This document shows, one piece after another, positions 44,160-56,635 of a DNA stretch of 64,000 nucleotides (its first letter is position 1; every line of letters begins with the position of its first letter). A program made the translations under genes and the position numbers. The stretch lies in the NCBI GenBank assembly GCA_031841125.1, contig CM063112.1:7466603-7530602 (forward strand), in the 5' to 3' direction. The notes beneath the pieces were generated by a model that was not told the DNA's origin, did no database searches, and was given only the letters and a program-made list of their open reading frames with translations. The DNA comes from Acanthococcus lagerstroemiae (taxonomy: Eukaryota > Arthropoda > Insecta > Hemiptera > Eriococcidae).

Positions 44160-44890
44160 GACGTTTGAGTAGTAGTAGCTGTCAGCCTGGTGATTGTCTC
44201 GTCCGGAGAGCCATGGAATGGTCTGTGGTGGCAATATGACAGGGTACGAGGTCGCGGCTCCAGGCTGCCCGTTGCATAGATGGCATGGAAGGAGCTGCTT
44301 GTGCCTTCATACTGGGAACGGTCCTCCGTTTGACTCGACGAGTATGTATGGGAGATGGCCGCGTGGTTTCCAACCTGTAGCTGAACTGTCGGGCTGAATA
44401 TCTGGAGCCGCGGTTGGACTCAGAGGTCAAATGTGAACTAGTCTGGCTAGTCAGGTCGAACTGGTGTACTGCCAACAAAGAACCTATATGCGTTCGGGCT
44501 CATGGCACATTGGAGTCAGTATCAAGCTTGTCGCTTGTTGCTGGGGCGGATGGACGTGTCTCAGTGTTGAGCGCTGTTTGTTGGTGGTACTACAATCGAA
44601 GTGTTTGGAGACATTACCGAGAGTTGTTGCTGCTGCTGCTGCAGAGGCATTAGTCAATAACAGTGGAGCATCTGGCACTGGTTCTTGAGCCTGCAGTGGC
44701 ACCCGGGCACTTGGAGTATGAGAGGATGACTGGACTGGAACTGAAGGCAGATTGAGTTTGTCTTTTGAGAGACATGGTTCAAGAGGATTAGGCATAGCAT
44801 AGCTTGTGTTCATACCAAGTTTGAAAACCTTTTCTTCAGCATTTTTAATACTCTCTACCATTCTGGCCAGATGGTTTGATAAGGTTATTA
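44160..44890 (-). pseudogene. Possible decayed coding exon, product unknown
   Basis: On the minus strand a frame open from about 44885 to 44484 encodes SNHLARMVESIKNAEEKVF, then a Pro/Ser-rich part, an alanine run from GCAGCAGCA, and a Gln/His-rich end. After the stop, a second frame to about 44182 continues with a Ser/Arg-rich translation, and a third frame in the same stretch reads equally plausibly, so one or more frameshifts are likely. Codon use is mixed and CpG is not depleted, unlike the AT-rich surroundings. I do not recognise the protein. No convincing splice sites were found; an AG at 44865 (minus strand) has a poor pyrimidine tract. It could be a processed pseudogene, an exon, or part of an unknown repeat. 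Confidence 0.3.
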
Positions 44891-46669
44891 TTTATGTACC
44901 TGTTTGGTAGGTCTTTGTACAACTGGTTGACAAAAAAAAAGCACCGTGAGGTGTCGGAGGATACCCGACAGGAGCTTTTCTTTTCTTAAGGACTGTGTAA
45001 GTTGCTATATTGGTTGTAAGGTGCGTGTACAGTTATCTGACAGAACTGGTAACTAAGGTGTGGAGGGGAAACAATCTGGTTTCACATACGCGCTCTCTCG
45101 CTAAATGTGGGCGGAGTGTTACTACGTCACTTCCGTTGCATGTTTTCGCGTTCGTTTCACGTTTTCTACGTTAACTACCCATCCTGAACTTACGTAAGAA
45201 AGCTGGGCTTTACAAAGTCCAGAATTTCGTGTTACACTAGTATTTCCATTAGTTTTTATAATTAAGTTTGAAACTGCTAGAAATGTTTATCCTTATACAT
45301 TTCCAAAAGGGGCAAAGCCTACATCCATCGAGAATTTGTAACGAAAAACAATTTCTGTGCAATCTGAATTCCACCGCCTACGTCCAAGCTCCGACAGCTC
45401 TTGGGGTTCGAGATTGTTTCGTATCAGTTTCCAATTGCAAATGGGAAGCTGCATACAAATTCGTTTGATGTTATTTACTTGTTAGCGCATATAAGATCAT
45501 ATATGTGCATCTGTTTTCTCTCTCGTTCGCCTTCATCAAATGTGCGTTCGCTCATCCGTAGCCGATGAAAACAGATTAATGACTTCGGTTACGGATTTGG
45601 AATTTATTGTAGGAGCTACTTGGGCCCGAGCCAGGTACATTACTTGCATGTTGCACAGTCTATTCGCATTTCGCGGTTATTTTTAAATGATAAACTTTCA
45701 CTAGGTTCGTATCAAACTTGATTGTATACTTTTGATGGGCGTAGAAGTGGTAGATGTAGGCAAAACTGTATATTCGGATCAGCATTTATCCACATTGTAT
45801 GAATGTTTGTTACTCATAGGTATGCTGGATGGGCGTAAAAATGAACAAACACGGCCTGTTTTGTATCTTTGCGCGTTCCACGGCGATGAGCTTCTTCTGC
45901 TCTGCGAGCGAGGAATTTCTTTAATTTGACACTCATCGACGAAATTGGAAAAACTAATAAACAGACGTTGTTACCGAGGCATTGAAGTATAAACGATCAC
46001 GCGTTTAGAACGTTTCATGTCAGTGTCATTGCCGAGGCGATGAGCTGTCTCGCGATGAAGGCAAAAAACATTTTCGAGACAGTGACACCCGACTTATTCC
46101 CATCACGTTCGTTGGCGGGATGAGTTTTGTAACGAGTACACAGCCTCCGGGAGTGTGAGATGAGAATTGTAAGGGTGAGCTCGGAGACGGCAGCACGGCT
46201 GCAAGGAGCTTAGTTCTTGCTGATTGCTTTCAATCGAGTGGAGGTGGACCGACTGACCGAAAGATACTATTCCGGAATATGGGGCACAAATGGTATACGA
46301 GTGCTTTAATTCTGCGATGTGTTTTGTGTATTGATCGAAGATGGTCATCTTGACCTAACTCGGGGTCCGCCTAGCGGCCATTCCCACACTTACGTGGGTG
46401 GCTCCGTGTATTAGTGGAATATTGTTCACATACTTAAAATACTGACATGTGTTCAGTGGGGGTTTCCTGCTTGCCCAGATAGTACCCTTGGATTTCTTGC
46501 CAGGTGTCGTATAGAACCCCTTACACATAAAGTTTTAGTAGACATTACTGCGAAGACGACGACGACAAACACGCCAAGAGGGGCGAGACTACCACCCATT
46601 CATGCCCTACCTCAGTAGGAGAAGCGGACCTGGTCTGCATCCGACTTAATGTGGTCTTACCTACTAGGG
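44891..46669. other. Unassigned sequence
   Basis: A small stem with GTCGG and CCGAC lies near 44960. CpG is moderate from 45480 to 46370. Short frames only; nothing recognised. Confidence 0.3.
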
Positions 46670-47842
46670 GAGTCCGCAACCTCACCCACTCGTCATCGGC
46701 AGCTTACTTACGATACTGCAGTAGCACCTGGCGAAGACGAGGGTGAAGTTGGAGGGTAACCTCCTACTACCCCCACTCTTTAGTTCTTCATCATCGATGT
46801 AACCGTTACGGCAGCCTTCCGGCTTCTCTGGAAGTCGCCCTACTCTTCCGCGTCCTTCGGCCTCCATCCGGTCCTACTGACCTGCGAGATATGCCGGGTT
46901 TTCGAGCCACCACAGGCTCTTAACAACGCCGCGCATATACCGCAGGTACTCGTTGGTAATTCTTGTCCACACGTTTGGTCTCTCGTCAGCTCACCGGGCA
47001 CACTCTCGGAATACATACCGAGATGTATGCGGGCCAACTCCGCAGGGGCACTGATGGCTGTCCCGAGTGCATATATGATGCAAAGCATCCATGACGCGAA
47101 ACCGCCTGAGCGAGGAAGAAGTCCTGATGCCTTATTCGCTAGCCTACGTCAGGTAACAACCCGGTGTCTACTGCGCCACCTCGTGTTGACCCACCATTGA
47201 CAGTTCCATTCGTCGGTGGTCGTCTGGTGGAGCTGGCTTTGCCACTCTTTGGAGGAGGGATCAACGCGATGGAGATGTCTCCTATCGTCGATCCTGAACC
47301 CGCAGCAGATCCAGGGGAGGTGTCGCGTTGATCACGGCCGCCCCTTCTGTGCTGACGCTACGGTACAGCTGGCTGTACAGAATATCACTTCTTCATTTTA
47401 TCTTGTTTAACTCGGCTCAATGACGCAGCTCGTGTACCTGGTGATGGTGCAATGAGCTGCAGTAGTAATGCCTGCTAAAGGTGCAGCCGGCGACCATCAC
47501 CCTTCGGGCCTCGTTACTGTACCCGAAGGTGCGTTGGCGCAACTGCGTCAGCACAGGCAGTACCTTTTCTGCATAACACCAAGGTACTTTATTTCCTTCC
47601 TCATGGAAATCATCGCCCCTTTGTATTCAACTGATGTTGGAATTCCTGCAACTAGGAGGCCCCTCGCCGCGGTTGGGACATCCCGAAACAGGAACATCTC
47701 TGTTTTCGACGCGTTCACCTCCAGCCCGGTCTCGGACAGCAGCGCCTCGACTGCGGCGATGGCTTTCACAATCTGCTTGCTGACCACCGGACTGAAGTTG
47801 CCGCCAACCACTAGGAGGGTGTCGTCGGCGTAGGTATAGTCA
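46670..47842 (-). pseudogene. LINE reverse transcriptase, truncated at YADD, frameshifted
   Basis: The minus strand begins at the catalytic motif: DYTYADDTLLVVGGN (from about 47842), the Y-x-D-D signature of polymerase motif C. It continues AAVEALLSETGLEVNASKTE and IKYLGV, the following motifs D and E. A frameshift near 47560 gives RTFGYSNEARRVMVAG, and further on KEWQSQLHQTTTDEW (about 47270-47220) matches the E-W-x-x-x-W-x-x-(S/T)-x-x-G-x-W segment of R1-like elements. Stops and shifts are frequent after 47400, and the part to 46670 is assigned by position and base composition. The upstream palm motifs are cut off where another repeat starts at 47843. It belongs to the same broad clade as the 7678-8364 fragment. 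Confidence 0.75.
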
Positions 47843-47975
47843 GCTTAGTGTTCGAGGGGTCTGATCTTGACCAAGAGAAGGTGAACTATTAGAAGGGGTG
47901 CTACAGTGAGAAAAACCACTATTTGACAACATCGCAAAGAGGGAGTCTAGACCCCCCTGGCTAAGCCACTGACAG
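47843..47975 (-). repeat. Repeat end of CAGTGGC type abutting the LINE
   Basis: On the minus strand this starts CAGTGGCTTAGCCAGGGGG near 47966. It is a diverged relative of 12615-12745. It ends at the point where the reverse transcriptase is truncated. Confidence 0.5.
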
Positions 47976-50900
47976 AGATAGCCGAATGCATTTAATATGG
48001 CATTTTGTAAGTGCAATGATGTTAACGTTTGCTGTTATTTATTTGTTACAGGTAATGGAAATCAGTAATACTCACCGACTAGAATTTTCTATACGTGATT
48101 GGGTACAGTCCAACGAGACGTCTCAGTGATTCATTTCTTGTGAGTAAATGCAATTCGAATGAACAGTTGAGAATGCAAGGCGTATTCAATAAATAACTTG
48201 GAGTACGGTCGTGAACCGGTTCAGCGGAAACGGGTCCGAGCACCCATACGGTTGCATTTATTTTGACCTTGACAGCCGTATTTCAATAAAAATTCCATGT
48301 ATCTTGCGCCTCCTCAAGCGGTGTTTGAATTTACGACTTGAGGTAAGATAGTTTCGAAAATGAATGCAGCAAGCTTCGAAACCCACGACATTGTTTCCTT
48401 AATTATATATAGTTCAGTACTTCTTTCATTGCTGAGACCTTTCGACTGCTCGAGATGCCAAAAGTTTGAATGCAGAATAGAGTACAGCTATCCCGCTAGC
48501 CAAACTGGCAGACGGTCGCTGGCGTAAAGTTTCATAGAGGTAGATGAAAAGATAGACCAAGCGATGTTTGAATCTTAACAGAGTCGAACGAATCCTAATA
48601 AGTCTTATAACAGAAGAGTAATAAAAGTCTGAACCAGTTCTAATGAGTTTTAAGGGAGTCGTAAGACGTCTTGGTGAATCTGTACAAAAAACCAGATCAC
48701 CTCCGAGAATCAAACTTCCAGGATTTGAGACTAACTGAAAGCCAGCCAGTCAATTGATCCGTCATTCAAGAAGAAAAGTGAATAGATAGATCGAAAGACT
48801 GCGAGTTGTGAAGTACTGAGTAGGTGGTTAGGCCGCGAAGTGGCCAGTTCACCAGTTTAGTTCTAAGCTAAGTTTTCAGCAGCCTAAAGTTTTATTTCCG
48901 TGATACTGAAAACCTTGACCCCCTCCCCTAGATAATCAGCTCGCAAGTTCCTACACAGCCAGCAAACTGGACAGACCGGAAGACAGAAGAACAGAAACTG
49001 CCCCCTCCTGCTCGTTGAAGTTATTACCGAGGTCAGGCAGGTTGACAGGCTGGTATATAGATTGACAGATAGGTAGGTAGAAAGGTAGGCATGGATGCAG
49101 AAAAGAAGAGATGTACTGGGGTGACACTGAGGGTGAGTGGCAAAGGGTTCAGTTCGTCCCCATAATCAGACTTCACGAAGCTCAGCTTCTCAGTCTCAAC
49201 AGAATATTCAGTTGTCTTTTCAAGCGCTGTTCCTTTGTATTGATGATGTCAGTTGTATCGATGTACAGGAGGATGTCCCCGTTCTGACGGACTGGGGAGG
49301 GAGCAAGAATCTCATGTACCCGTATGTGGCATGTTCTCAGACAAGATGTAAGACTCAGAAGTTGGGACAAAGGTGAATTTTCTTAAATAATTTCATCGCA
49401 AATTAATTTTTATTCAGAAAATTTTTCCAAGATCGCAGTGAATAATACAGCGAGAATACATAACAAAAAATTGCATAGCTAGTTATTGCCAATCCTTAGT
49501 ATTGAAGACAGAAGTTGGAAAATGTGCGTTATAAAACTTGAGTGAAAGTTTTAAGTGTCATAAATTTTGACTCAGCCGTTTTAAGACTAAACATAGGCAA
49601 CAGATAGTGTCAACATTTTTTGTTCCATTTTGGAAGTAGTATCCGCTGCTATCCTCGGAAAAATGCTGCGAAGAATGTCCTGTTTAATAATTTATTCCCC
49701 ATTATTCTTTCCCAGCTGGTATTGCATTCCTAGGTTTGGAAGAAGTTATCATCCACAAAATTCAGCTTCAGAATTGTTAAATTTCAACAAAATATCGAAA
49801 TTTAAAATGTTGAAGTAAAGTTTCATCGAGCAAAATGTATTTATTGCATTTTTCAAGGTTGCCTGTGAATACCTACTTTGGGCATCTTTTGTGTACTATC
49901 GACTGAGGTTTTGCAAAATCTGAATTTACATTATTTAAAGATTCGCTTGAATCTTATTATTCAAATTTTTAAACTTGTGTTGCTTCTTCTGTCCTGAGAG
50001 TTGATAATAACGACTCGGGTAAGTTTTTTCCCGTTTTGTGTTAAATAAAAGTCATTCGAGCAAATTTTCAAGAAAAATTCTTTCGTTATCCAATGCTATA
50101 CCTCTTTAGCCCATTCAGGTTTAAAAATATGCTATATATGTACTTGAAGTTACTTACGCTTTCCGTAGAGTACTCCAACATCGTTCGAATTTCCCCCAAA
50201 ATTGGGATACCCTGTACATCGATGAGTAATCAGTGTACTCCTAATGTCGGAATTTCGATGAAAATGTTTATATTCACACTTATCGAAATAATCAAAATGT
50301 TCCAATATGCCTCAAAGAATTGTAAAAATCAACCCCAAAATTGATCAGAGTGATTCCAGTTATCTAAAGATAATTAAAAGAGGAAGAACTACACTAAATC
50401 GAAATTTCCAGTTTATTACTAGTAACATGATTTAGATGTTCATTAAAAAAAAACTTCCGTTTTTATTATAATTTTTTGGAGGGGTTGGGGGTGACAAAGA
50501 TGTTTGAATTTTTGTTATCAATTATGTGAATATCAGGATAACAACCTGATCATTTTTTCCATTTACAGTAATCTAAGGTCATTTTTGGTCATTTTCCCCT
50601 TAAAATAATCATTTAAGTCATATTGAGGAAGTTTCTCCTTCAAATTCTAGAAATGCTGCTGGTTATGAAGGAAGTTTCTTCACCTTTATTTTGTGCTTCC
50701 GTTGTGCAGGGTAAATAAAATTGAAATTCAATTTTCTGGCAGACTGCAGCAAAATCTTCCATCAACTTTAGTTAGTCAGTTGGGTTGGGGGAGGGGGTTG
50801 AAAAAATATAATAACGAGTAGAAAAGAAGGGGCAGAATTTCAATTATTGGTTTCCATCTGATCATTTTTTGGTCAATTTTCGTACTTAATAAGGTCATTT

Positions 50901-51579
50901 TCCCATCGTCCCTCTGAAATTTTGAGTGGTTACTCTGTCGGGTATACTTTTTATTTATGTTGATGCACTGACATGAAATTCACTACATACTGAAAACCTT
51001 GACCTGCCTGTCGCCGTCAACCATTCCTGGAAAAATCTCCCTGTATTTAAGGCAGACGATCAGCTAGTAAGCCATGCGTAAGTTAGTCAGATTGTGGTGG
51101 GCGAAGTACCGGGGAAGGGATCTACGTGAACGGAGCGAGTGTCTGTGAGGAAGGCCGAGAGGGTAAGTCACTCAGTAATACCAACAACAAATTTAATGAT
51201 CTGACGAATCGCCCGTAGATGCTCCAATTTCCCATTTCACCGCTGACGTACTAATACTTCGTAAATACAAAAAGTCAAATTTGACAGGAGGAACGAAGAA
51301 AACGTATTGAAAAATTCATTATCAGTAATCATAAGAGGTTTTAAAACTATCCTGTGGGGGAGCTAGTTGATTTTTCCGATTTACCGGGTCTATACCATGT
51401 GATTTCTTGATTTTTCTCCCTATAAGAAACCCCCAACAAAGTGATCCCCTGTGAAAATTGTACTTGGGTAATTCTCAGAAAAATGCAGCAATTCAGTTTT
51501 TTGTGCTACATGACGTCATACTGAATGTATGATAATTTTTTTTTGCTACATTATAGAGTATTATACCCTCTGTGTGTTT
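47976..51579. other. Unassigned sequence with a few short motifs
   Basis: At 48034-48056 a pyrimidine-rich tract ends TTTGTTACAG followed by GTAATG, an acceptor abutting a donor-like GT. Degenerate AAGAGTC-type words occur at 48560-48690. A GCCGCGAAGTGGC hairpin lies at about 48833. An orphan CAGGGTATCCCAATTTTGG end (minus strand) lies at about 50214. No gene recognised in 3.6 kb. Confidence 0.3.
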
Positions 51580-53490
51580 CCGATCCCCTCCCCATGTCGT
51601 GACAAATTGCTGACATAACTACAAATTTCTAGGCCGTGGCTTTTTACCCCTTGTATATCAAAATTTCAGCCTCAATATTGCTGTAATTGAGAAATTGTTT
51701 TGGAAAAAATGACAAGAGAATTTATTCAAAAGGGATTGCGACATAGGTTAATACCAAAAAGTGGGACCCAAGATGTACCATGGCACCTCCAGCAAAGTCC
51801 AAAGTTCGGTTACCGTTTTGGTTTTTGCCATTCTTCGGCCGTCTCTCTTCTAATTTTACTCTCAACCCGAGCCCTGGAATCCGCCCTTTCGAGCATTACC
51901 TCAGAGACGTTGGGGAGGCTGTTAGGGTTGTCTTAGCCCTCTCCTCATCTTGCCGAAAACCCGGCCTAGGTCGAAAATGTAGCGAGATGTTACGTGGACT
52001 CTAACTCGGGACCTCCGGATTCCGAGACCAGTGCGCTATCCACTGGGCCAACCAGACCCCCGTTCTTGGCCGTGGTCAGTTTGTTATTTGCTTCTACAGC
52101 CACACTGCATGTCACACTTTCATATTGATGACCGACTGGATTGCTGCAGGTCTGTCTTGTCAACACTGTCCGTCTATATACACGAGATCATCCTGTAAGA
52201 ATTAGCGTTTTACAATTGTTTACGTCCTGGGCCGTGGCTTATCAGTTCTTGGTCTGTGTGACACATTTCCACCTGGAACGAATGAAAAGTACCTCCTCAT
52301 TTAGTAATGTATTAAATATAATAAAACATTAAACTTCGTAAGTAATCATTTTTTTAACATAAAAATATAAATTATCAAGATTTTTTCCTAGGTCGTGGTC
52401 TGTAATCTGTTTTCCGGGGTCGTGGCAAATCAAAGTTATTGTGTACTGAGCGAAATAACAATGATCTGGAAACATAGATTGGTCATCCGAGGTAGAGAGG
52501 CCTTTGTCTCCAGATCATACTCGTGTCGTTAGTGCGTTTTTACTTGAATGCGTTTTGTTTTATGGCAGTGACGGCATGCATTGTGGGTTGCATGATCGCA
52601 GTGAGAGCTACCCTTTTCTTTCTAATGATCTTGGTGCGCTTGGGATACTCTGAATATTTCCGTGTTAGGGGAAGTAAGTGGATAGGTCAAATTGAGCGAG
52701 TGAATGAAAATGATTTTGGTGTCTTTCTATTCGTTCAAAATCCACAAAAAATCATAATGGATACATTTATACGTTCCCTCATTTACCAGACACAGCTGCT
52801 GTTTATAAAACACAAATTGTAGACTCAGTCCGACCACTTACACCTTTCCAGCGAATGTTGAAATTGAAATAATAAACTTGTTTTCTTTTCTGCCTTCGGA
52901 TGAATGTTACTACACTTGGTAGTCAACGATAATACTAATATTTTGTGATTTAGTTATGTAAGTGGAGAAACTTCAGGCCAAAATTTAATCATATATAAGA
53001 AAACTTTCAAAGTACCAAAATGCTTCTATTATTTTGCGATTTAGTTTCAAGTTGAAAACCTTCAACCCGAAATAACAAAATTTATGGTGCTTTCTTTTTT
53101 TTTTCAGAACAAACTGTTTCAATTATATTAGGTACATCAAATTATTGCATGCAAGTTAATGTTGTATTGTATTTTATTACTTACGCTTATAACAGCGTTG
53201 ACCTCCATGGAAATTTGACGCGTTCTGGGGATGACTTCTGAAGCACTAAACCATTTGGACCTAGTTGCATCCAAATTTGATTTGGAAAATTCAAATGGCA
53301 TATTTTTTTCCTGGAATTAATACATAATTCAATTATTAATCAGGCTTATATCTTACCCATTGTTAATTGCGTCCAGATTCCATTGCAGCATGACTTGAAA
53401 GATGTTCACCACAATCCAAGAAATTGCTAGTCCATGGCCCTGTATTGTTGACCACTACCTAAGAAATTCCTAGGTCGTGAGCATCAAATT
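51580..53490. repeat. Region with recurrent GG(C/T)CGTGG motif
   Basis: Variants of TTCCTAGG(T/C)CGTGG recur in one orientation near 51595, 51632, 52070, 52230, 52391, 52420 and 53472, mostly followed by an AT-rich CTTAT or CTGTAAT word. Spacing is irregular, so this is not a tandem array. The interval includes the SINE at 51780-52061 and otherwise short frames. Confidence 0.4.
51780..52061 (-). mobile_element. tRNA-derived SINE
   Basis: On the minus strand the element starts at about 52061 with GGGGGTCTGGTTGGCCCAG. It contains an A-box-like TGGCCCAGTGGATAGCGC and, about 40 bases later, a B-box-like GAGTTAGAGTCC. A body of about 210 bp follows, not related to tRNA, to about 51780 where it fades into AT-rich sequence. 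The arrangement is that of a Pol III promoter of tRNA origin driving a SINE. The 3' end and TSD were not fixed. Confidence 0.75.
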
Positions 53491-55110
53491 TTGGAAACGC
53501 TGTGCTCCCTCTCCCGGTGGAAATAAACCCCGGCAGATGTGATTAATAACATGTAGGATACATTTACTGATAATCCCCATACAAAAACTCGAATAAAATG
53601 GCCTTTTGTTTTTCAACTTTTCAAACATCAAATGTGACATTTTTCTGGTAATTACCCATTTACGAGGTATAGGTTCGTCAGCGACGATTTATTGCTCGAC
53701 TTGGCCTGGCCAGTTTTTTTAAGTTGCATGCTTGAACGTCTTTGTGTACAACTCAAAGTAATCTTCTCCTGTGGTATTAGACCTGAAATGAAAATACTTT
53801 TCCAGTCGGTAAGTCAAAGTATATAGGACCGTCAATAAACCTCGAAACTCGAGAGTATGTTTTTAGTATCAAAGCTGGAAAGACCAGAGAGGAATTTAAA
53901 CTTCAGGAATCTGCGAGTGGGAAAAACATCTTACGTATTCAGCCTGCCCTTTTTCCTATTCATTGATGAGATGTTCGAAAACATTTTTTTTTGGGGGGGG
54001 GGGCACTTACATATTCCCGACTATTTTCTGAAAATTTGGTACAAAGAAAACATTCCTAAAACAATCAAGTTATATTGAACGCATAAGAGAACTCGATCGA
54101 AGAATTTGACCGGAGCCAGCGCATTTAAATTACTGATTACTTTTCACAAAACACGTAAGAAATTTTCGCGCATCGACAAACCCGTGTACATTGCCGAATA
54201 AACATCTGTCGTGGATACACAAACAAAATGTCAGAACTCGAGCGTTAGTTGTGAGTAAACAGAACTTTGAGCCGAGAATGTTTCCAGCCGCTGGAGAATG
54301 AATATAAATGCGACTACTTGAAGTTTTTGTTATTCAATTTGCCGCGATGTATTCTGAATATAGCCGTCGGTCTTCGGGAATTGGGACCTCCGCTCTTGGT
54401 ATTGTTCGCTAAATATTGCGAAAATTGATAAAATCTTGCTGATCAAATTCGAAGCATAGCGATATCCGTATTTCAGACGATTCTGGTCATTGGTTCTTGG
54501 CTGAGAATTGAATCCTCGATTCTGAATGAGTATTTGACATTCGTTTTTCCACAACCGATGGGCCGTTTCGCCGTCTGCTATTCAGTGCTTTCTCTCACAC
54601 AGAGGCGTAGTGTGTCGAAGGATGAGGTCTGCACTGTTGACAGGGCCAAACAAGTTTTACATCTAAATTGTTCCACCGTGTCAAATTCTGTTGTACCTGC
54701 ATCGTAGTTTGAGCATTCCAACTGAAAATGTCGAACAGGTCGGGTATTGATTTCGCCAGAGTAATTCAGAAAGATGCGCACAGTGTTGAGAGTACTTGAA
54801 AGAACTGTTTGCGCACGTGCTTGTGAATTACCTTGTGACGACCCCCCTTCCCCGAGTAGATAACTCCGTTCATATATCGCATACTTACAGAACTGAGGCG
54901 ACATCCGACGAAACCTCTCGAAGTTCCGTTGATCAAGTTTATTAGTCTGGTTATTGATATTTTTGGTCCTTTATCCGTCGACGTTTTTGTAGGTGCCTTG
55001 GTGCGCGCATATTTCTGAACCATTTCGTACTCGGTCTCTCTTCCTCTAGTTGACGACTTCCATAGTTCAACTGCAGAATTGAAAAATAGAAGACGTCTGA
55101 TGAACCCTCT
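53491..55110. other. Unassigned sequence
   Basis: A poly-G run lies at 53993-54003. Minus-strand frames between 54330 and 55215 are partly the mirror of the palindrome at 55121 and show no recognised domain. No gene called. Confidence 0.3.
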
Positions 55111-55120
55111 CGCACAGGTA

Positions 55121-55273
55121 AAGCACGAGTGCGGCAATACGCCATTTTGATTCCGACCGCGCCCGTCGATGTCGGCTTGACTACGCGGTACGCTTCGCAA
55201 AGTCGGATTCGGCATCTACGGGCGCGGTTGGATCCAAAATGGCGTATTACCGCACTTGTGTTTATAGTGCTTC
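55121..55273. mobile_element. Mutator-like palindromic MITE
   Basis: The arms contain ATACGCCATTTTG and CCGCGCCCGT with their complements, the same family as 3991-4160 and 13961-14542. The left outer end seems to have lost about 10 bp. A 7-bp direct repeat GCACAGG (55112-55118 and 55275-55281) could be what remains of a 9-bp TSD, but it overlaps the start of the next element. Confidence 0.7.
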
Positions 55274-55277
55274 AGCA

Positions 55278-55419
55278 CAGGGTGATTGTTTGGTATGGGA
55301 AACCGACTTCGAGCTGCGCGGCTGTCGCCTGCGTGTCTTTGATGAGCTCTCATCATCGAGACACGCAGGCGATAGCCGCGCAGATCGAAGCCGGGCTTCC
55401 TTATTGAACAGTCACCCTG
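55278..55419. mobile_element. Compact palindromic element, 142 bp
   Basis: CAGGGTGA and TCACCCTG are the outer ends. The arms carry CGACTTCGAGCTGCGCGGCT and CAGGCGATAGCCGCGC-type sequence meeting at a GATGAGCTCTCATC centre. Almost the whole length can fold on itself. It begins five bases after the neighbouring palindrome. No clear TSD. Confidence 0.7.
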
Positions 55420-56635
55420 TAGTTCCCTTTGGTCATTTGTACAGCCACTAGTTTCCAGGTTTGATAGTGAACGGTTTTGTTCTTCCGTATATCGGTATGT
55501 TCATACGTAGGCGCCTCTAATCCGCACCCAACTCGAGACCAGCTCCGCAAGCCCAAAAAGCCTGCAACACCCGCCGCCTTTATAACTGTTCAGCGTACAC
55601 AGTGTACCTCCACGCTCGTTGAAATCGGTCAACAAATTTGGGAGATATCCTCGGAACAGTCACGAATGAGAAAGCCATTTTAAGCGTGCTCCAACGAAGT
55701 GGATAAACACCGTAAATTTTCGAAAATGTAAACAATGAAAATTGCAGCGTGAGAGCCGAAAACTGGACAACAACGGCGGCGGTGAGAGTTAGTGAAATTT
55801 TGATTAGAACGCGCCGCCAGAAGGGGCAGGTTGGGTTGAAACAGTGTAACTTCATGCCGCCGCAGATTTATGTAGATTACGTTTTACCCTTTTCGAATAT
55901 AATTTACAACCCATTAACGCTAAACGGATGTTAACAGATTGAAAGGAGCGCTCGTGCCAATAATTCAAGAACTCGCTTCTGTTGTGTATAATTTTGAAAC
56001 TCATCCCGTCGAAAGGCTCTCGAGAAATTTAATTGAGTTATGAAGTGTTAGGTTCAGCAGGGCGAAGAAGTCACTTCAGTGAAGAAAATTTAATTGCCTA
56101 CCTTATATTCTTCCGTGTGCTTTTCGTTTTTGTAATCAATTTAAGGTGTACGTGTTCGGAGTTCGAAAGACCATTGAGAGGTGGCTCACGAAAAAAGAAG
56201 ACTATATTTTTACCGCAGCCCGTATGGCCTGACAGAGAGGGTCCCTTAACGTGGGCATGACTTATTCTTTGGGCCTGGACAGCCGATTTTTGTTGCTTTT
56301 CTTCTCTGTATATTGAAAATCTACCCGCCATCGTCTCTTCGTAGCCACTGAGGGGAAAAGAAGCCGAGAGCCTTGATCCTTGGTCTGAGAGTTGAGATTT
56401 ATATGTACGTGTTTTCTAGATCTAACTGATTCGGCTGTGTGATATTGACTTCTCTCGGATTTTCGTATTGACGTATTTGGATTTGAAAGTGCTTGGAGAG
56501 GTGGGAGGTTAATTGCTTTGGTAAAAGTAATTAAATTGAGGAGTCCACTTCCAAAGTGACCTAACTGCAAAATTATGATTTCATGAGTTTTTGTTTTCAA
56601 CACGTTGTCTTGTCCAAAGGCGAAACTGGACTTTC
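55420..56635. other. Unassigned sequence
   Basis: Short frames on both strands (up to 113 codons) without recognised domains; moderate CpG from 55500 to 56000. No repeat ends seen. Confidence 0.3.

Noticed and set aside
44936..45000. GTCGG...CCGAC stem followed by T-rich sequence as a bacterial terminator
   Set aside because: The setting is eukaryotic, the stem is short, and no gene precedes it.
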